From Rhytidiadelphus loreus (lineage: Eukaryota; Streptophyta; Bryopsida; Hypnales; Hylocomiaceae), in assembly GCA_947034895.1 (NCBI GenBank), contig OX344763.1, positions 33,727,025-33,791,024 of the forward strand: DNA of 64,000 nt, in the 5' to 3' direction. Position 1 is the stretch's first letter. Each line of letters starts with the position of its first letter. The position numbers and the translations under genes are program-made. Below are positions 59,727 to 64,000 of this stretch, piece by piece. The notes beneath the pieces were generated by a model. That model saw nothing but the letters and a program-made list of their open reading frames with translations. It was not told the DNA's origin and did no database searches.

Positions 59727-61100
59727 ATGGTATGCAATTCGGGATTCTGTCAGCTCCAGATTCCTTTGCTTCATCACTGACTCTGTGTTGCTCCCATTTT
59801 CGTTTCATACTCTGTTTTTGATCGGGTAGGTTTCGTGATTGTCGAACTCAGTTTGCGTGATCCTCATAGTGCTTATCGAACTCAGTTTTGCTTGTTGCCT
59901 ATGATATTTCAGTGTTGAATTTTCTAATGTTACGTTTCGTTGTGAATTTTGGGGCAACAGATTGCGCTTCCACATTGGAGCTCCACCACCACCTCTGCAT
60001 CCCGACCTGCAATTCAGACTTCTCTGTCACCTTTGCTTAGGGTTTCCACATTCAGATGTGCCGCGACTAGTTCCTCCCCTCGCGGACAACCTGGTGTTCC
60101 AACCATGGCGAATGAGGAATCTCCTCTCGCTGCACAGATGGCGGCGATGGCGTTAAAGCCGGAGAACGCCGAAAAGCCTTTGTTCTCCTTCGGCGTGATC
60201 ACCGACATCCAGTACGCCGACATCGACGACGGCAAATCCTTCCTCGGCGTGCCTCGGTACTACCGCCACGCGCTTCTGGGCTTACAACGCGCCGTGCAAT
60301 CCTGGAACTCCAAGGGCGATCTCTCGTTCGCCATCCACTTCGGCGACGTCGTCGACGGCTACTGCCCGAAAGAGCATTCCCGCGCCGCTTTCAACACAGT
60401 CACAGACGAGTTCGCCAATTTCGAAAACGGCAACGTCTACCACATGATCGGCAACCACTGTCTCTACAACCTCCCCCGGGAAGACCTCAACTCAATTCTC
60501 AACATCCCGACTTCCAAAGAGCTTCAACATTCCTATTACTCCTTCAGTCCGCATCCTCGATTCCTCTTCGTTGTATTGGACGGCTACGACGTGAGCGCAC
60601 TCGGCTGGCCGGAAGATCACCCGCATACAAAGACCGCGAATGAAATTCTCAACACACGAAACCCTAATGAGGAGAAAAACTCCCCCGAGGGTTTGGAGGG
60701 CGTGGAGCGGCGGTTCGTGAAATTTAACGGCGGAGTAGGCGAGGAGCAGCTTCAATGGTTGGAGCGGTCGTTACAGGAAGCTACAAATAAGAACCAGAAA
60801 GTGGTGCTCTGTTGTCACCTTCCTTTAGATCCTGGTGCAACGTTTCCTTCGACTTTGCTGTGGAACTACGACGAGGTGATGGCGGTTGTGCATAAATTTT
60901 CTTGTGTGGTGGCTTGCATTGCGGGGCATGCGCATGATGGTGGACATTCGGTGGACAAGCAAGGCGTGCATCATCATGTGTTGGAAGCTGTGTTGGAGTG
61001 TCCGCCGGGGAGTGATGCGTATGGCTATGTCGACGTTTACCCTGATCGACTTTGCCTCTGCGGCACGGATCGTATGGCTTCTGCAGATATAGTGTTCTAG
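59727..61100 (+). CDS. ADPRM-like metallophosphoesterase (ADP-ribose/CDP-alcohol diphosphatase type)
   Basis: Calcineurin-like Mn-dependent enzymes that hydrolyse ADP-ribose, CDP-choline and related diphosphates (family knowledge). Metal motifs appear in order: ITDIQYADIDD, HFGDVVDG, MIGNHCLYNL, VVLCCHLPLDP and AGHAHDGGHS. The long frame opens right after an acceptor-like CAG at 59960 (ATTGCGCTTCCAC). Upstream, ATG 59727-59729 is directly followed by GTATGC, a good donor. Splicing 59730-59960 would give a coding exon of just the start codon and an N terminus rich in Ser/Thr/Arg (LPHWSSTTTSASRPAIQTSL), a likely organelle transit peptide; total 381 residues. Without that splice, the first in-frame ATG is 60105 (ACCATGG, strong context), giving 331 residues, near the usual length of the cytosolic form. 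The 3' end is tandemly duplicated. Confidence 0.9.
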
Positions 61101-61465
61101 CTTCCTTCTTTGCATCTGCCAGTCATGGTTTCTTAGCCGTTTATTTGCATCTGCCATTCCATTCTTTCATTGATTGTCTGGCGACAATCAGAGTTGTAAG
61201 ATATCAGGTAGAGTGTTGCTGCTGCATCTCCAGATCGGGAGCTCACAGGAAGCTGTTTCAAATTGGTCGCATGGCCTCTGCAGACATGGTTTTCTAAGTC
61301 TCTTCTTTGCATCTGCCAGACATATTTTCTTTGCATCTGCCATTCCATTCTTTCATTGATTGTCCGGCTAGAATCAGAGTTGTAAGACTTCAGTTAGAGT
61401 TTTGCTGCTGCATCTCCACATTGGGAGCTCACAGAAATTTGTGTTTCAGATTGTGCTTGTATCTG
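61069..61465 (+). repeat. Tandem duplication of the 3' end of the ADPRM-like gene (~199 bp)
   Basis: Copy 1 begins CGTATGGCTTCTGCAGATAT at 61069 with the gene's last codons (RMASADIVF, stop). Copy 2 begins CGCATGGCCTCTGCAGACAT at about 61268 (RMASADMVF, stop TAA). Both then share CTTCTTTGCATCTGCCA, CATTCCATTCTTTCATTGAT and CTGCTGCATCTCCA. Confidence 0.8.
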
Positions 61466-62041
61466 TGAATCTCTCCACTTTGAAAGCTCACAGGAAGCTG
61501 TTTAAAATTGTGCTTGTACTTGTGAATCGAGAGTGACACTAGTTTGGTGACTTCATGCTTTTTGCCTTCTGTCGTCGCTGTTTTTGAGTGTGTTGTGTAG
61601 TGTTGTGTGCTGGCACATAGTAAGTTCATCTCGCAGCTTAGCTTTGGAAACTCCCCCAATGGTGCTCTACGTTTTAGTGCACTCTAAACATGAGTGTTCA
61701 AGTATTGCACTGAAATCTTTGTTTGAGCATTTCTTCTTATACCGTACCCAAGTGCTTGTCTGACTAGTGTGCAAAGTAAGTGGAAGTCGTTGCAATAGAA
61801 AATAAGAATCACAAAATTTAGCTAGCAGAAGCTTACATAACATTCTGAAAGTCCAATTGCTTCCAAATTCCATCAAATGTTTAGTTGAAGTTTGTACAAT
61901 GGTTAGTCATCTTGGCATCAATTACACAGCAAAGAGCCAATGGGAAGTAAAATGGAAAAGAAAAGCTTAATAACGCTTAGAAACCCATTCTAATTTCATA
62001 ATAAAGGTGCAAGTTTACTAGGGCTGTAGAATAGTTACGTA
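61466..62041. other. Spacer between convergent genes
   Basis: 3' flanks of the ADPRM-like gene and the gene at 62042. A further partial repeat of GAAAGCTCACAGGAAGCTGT (near 61480) continues the duplication above. No gene. Confidence 0.5.
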
Positions 62042-64000
62042 TTACAAGGTCTTCTGGGCAATATCTTGCAACTGAAGTAAGTAGTCGTCCATTTCCGCCT
62101 TGATACCGGAGCTCATAGATTTTCTATCCCCAAGGAACAACTGACGAAACCCATTCTCCAATCCTATTCGCATGTGTGACAAGAGCAAGCTCCAACTTGT
62201 GGAGACCGACTGTTGCAGATACAAGACTGTCTCTTTGGGCAAAGCTGAGAAAACAAGAATTAAAGCGAGTGCTTTCGGACCACCTCCTGAAGATTCAACC
62301 AAAACCTGCCCATGAAGATGACTGATGATGGAGTCTGGACATAGGGTGATCAAAGTGACTACCCACTCCAGCAGAATGTCGCACATGCTCCTCTGCGGTT
62401 TCCCAATTCGCTCATCAAGCTCCAATTCTATGGATGCCAATGATAACAGGGTCGAAGCTTTTGATGTGGACAACCACTTTCGTTTGTACTCAAACGCAGT
62501 CCACTTTTGGAGGATCAAGTCAGGGGAAGAGATGGCAGCCATTGACAATAAATCGACGAGATTTAAAATGAGGAATTTGAGGAATAGTGCACCATCTTCA
62601 GGAACAGTCTTGTGGGGATTCTCCACCCGTGATGATCCCGGTCTTTCTTCCGTTATTACCCTTCTTAAAATGTCCAGAACTCTGGCTGAGACTTCATGCT
62701 GGAGTTGAGACGCTTCTGTTGCAAGCTTTGCCAAGAAACCTTCTCTGAGTGATAAACTGGTGAAGGAGGAGGTGAACAAAGATTCTATCAGAGTGACAGC
62801 TGCCAGTTGTGGCATGGCCTTTGCAGCCACTCTGAATCTGTGGATGTCTGGTCGAACATCTTTGCTGGCAACATTCAACAATAAGTTTCAAAGAGGTTAG
62901 TAAATCGCAGTCTTTGTTGGGTCTGGCTCATTTTAGTAATTCAAAGTTACTGAAATATGTTTGACAGTTAGCTTCCAAAGTGGACTTTCAAGTTTCAGCT
63001 TACTCGAGGTTCTTTAGGGGTTAATTGTTGAAGCCTCCACGTTGACAATTTATGTGGAATCCATCATTTTCTGAGAGGAAATTTCAGGAAGTACCCGATA
63101 TTAAACAGAAACAAAACCACCATGGAAAATAGAACTTACGTGCTAGATGTAAGGGCCTGTTGAGAGGTATGCAGATGTGCCAAAATCGATCCAAGATCCA
63201 AGCCGCCAACCATATGATTTAGACTCAGAATCGGTGCTCCAACAACATTAAAAAAGCGCACCCAGGTTGCCAGTAGTAATGTGCTCCATTGGTTTTCTGC
63301 CTGCAACACATGGACATCAGAATGGACTGAAATGAGGGAAACCAAAGATATACACGACAAAGCAACGATCATTATAACCAAGTGAGGTATTGATGAGAAC
63401 AAAACGAAGAGCAGCACGAAAGACAACAAAGGAGAGTCACAAACAACCTCATCGTAACTATAAAGACAGAACCTTAATTCTTTTTTTAAAATTAATCAGG
63501 TAACTCTGATTTGAAGGGAAATTCTGCCCACCTTGAGAAAAGTACCACTCGTTTGAGTAATCTGGAAATATGAAAGAAGTTGAACAGCAAAATCGATTGA
63601 GAAGGGTCCATCCCCTAGCCAGCAAAACATGAAGACCTTATCCACCTTGTACAATCTTCAACAAAACAAGAAAGCTTGAGATATGAGTCCTTCGAATGGT
63701 GGAGCCATAACATTCGTAAATTCAAACAGAGAGATAAGGTGATCCACGGCTACTTTTCCACTGAGGCCTAGGAAGTCAAGTGGGGCAAAATGTGACCAAG
63801 GAACTGAAATTTCAATGGCAAAACGAATTTATGACTTTCACCTTTCGTATGATATACTATGCGAAGGCGGTAGAGCAGCTATGCAACTCTTTAACCTATG
63901 AGCACTGCAAACCCCTGAATTATAATGCCTGCTTTTGCACATATGTGCATAAGCACACGTTTCACTATGCATGAGTACTGCATTCTCCAGTCTCGCTTGA
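62042..64000 (-). CDS. 3' end of an unrecognised helical-repeat protein (partial)
   Basis: Last exons of a minus-strand gene that continues past the window edge. Supported exons in transcript order: a probable exon ending at 63712 (LGLSGKVAVDHLISLFEFTN), 63645-63532 (VDKVFMFCWLGDGPF), 63300-63140 (AENQWSTLLLATWVRFF) and 62864-62042, with a 66-nt intron between the first two. Phases agree across the last three borders. The 273-residue last exon is rich in Leu/Ala/Ser amphipathic helices (PQLAAVTLIESLF, LLSLASIELELDERI, LVESSGGGPKALALILVFSALP), suggesting an ARM/HEAT-type solenoid. The protein ends QDIAQKTL. I cannot name the family; large plant scaffold proteins are candidates but nothing in the sequence decides it. 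Confidence 0.7.

Overview
This is nuclear DNA of a land plant. The recognisable genes are plant-type: a NODULIN HOMEOBOX (NDX) protein, a PORR-domain organelle RNA-binding protein, a STIPL1/NTR1-type G-patch splicing factor, a mitochondrial-type bL33, an SCYL2B-type pseudokinase and an ADPRM-like phosphoesterase. Genes have GT-AG introns (66 nt to about 1.35 kb) and lie as islands in very AT-rich DNA full of small DNA transposons. The moderate introns argue against a conifer. I lean towards a seed-free plant or other plant of moderate genome size, but the sequence alone does not settle the lineage.

Layout. 521-9401 (-): NDX gene, 17 coding exons, complete. 9.9-25 kb: gene-free AT-rich DNA with at least seven dissectable elements: a 2.6-kb Mutator-like element built of diverged ~120-bp repeats, a 1.7-kb CACTA-like element with a 3-bp target duplication, three copies of a ~280-bp inverted-repeat element, an ~850-bp near-perfect hairpin and a TTAA-bounded MITE. 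25356-27194 (-): PORR protein, 3 exons. 27.3-34.4 kb: gene-free, with more TTAA-bounded elements and tandem duplications. 36559-39589 (+): type II membrane protein with a Cys-rich region and a cyclophilin-like domain, 5 exons, a Stowaway MITE in intron 4. 39.6-43.4 kb: repeats. 43440-45968 (-): intronless STIPL1/TFIP11. 46-49.4 kb: repeats, including Harbinger-like MITEs. 49598-49771 (+): bL33. 52041-58624 (-): SCYL2B, 15 exons. 59.08-59.45 kb (-): possible small membrane-protein gene with a frame break. 59727-61100 (+): ADPRM-like phosphoesterase. 62042 to the right edge (-): 3' end of an unrecognised helical protein.

The genes are ordinary housekeeping functions (chromatin, organelle RNA, splicing, organelle translation, endosomal traffic, nucleotide clean-up) and form no pathway together. 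Three of them (PORR, STIPL1, bL33) carry a telo-box AAACCCTA about 100 bp upstream of the ATG. The most unusual material is the transposon landscape, especially a TTAA-bounded family with piggyBac-like ends, and two local tandem duplications at gene borders: one creates an upstream ORF copying the SCYL2 start, the other duplicates the last codons and stop of the ADPRM gene.
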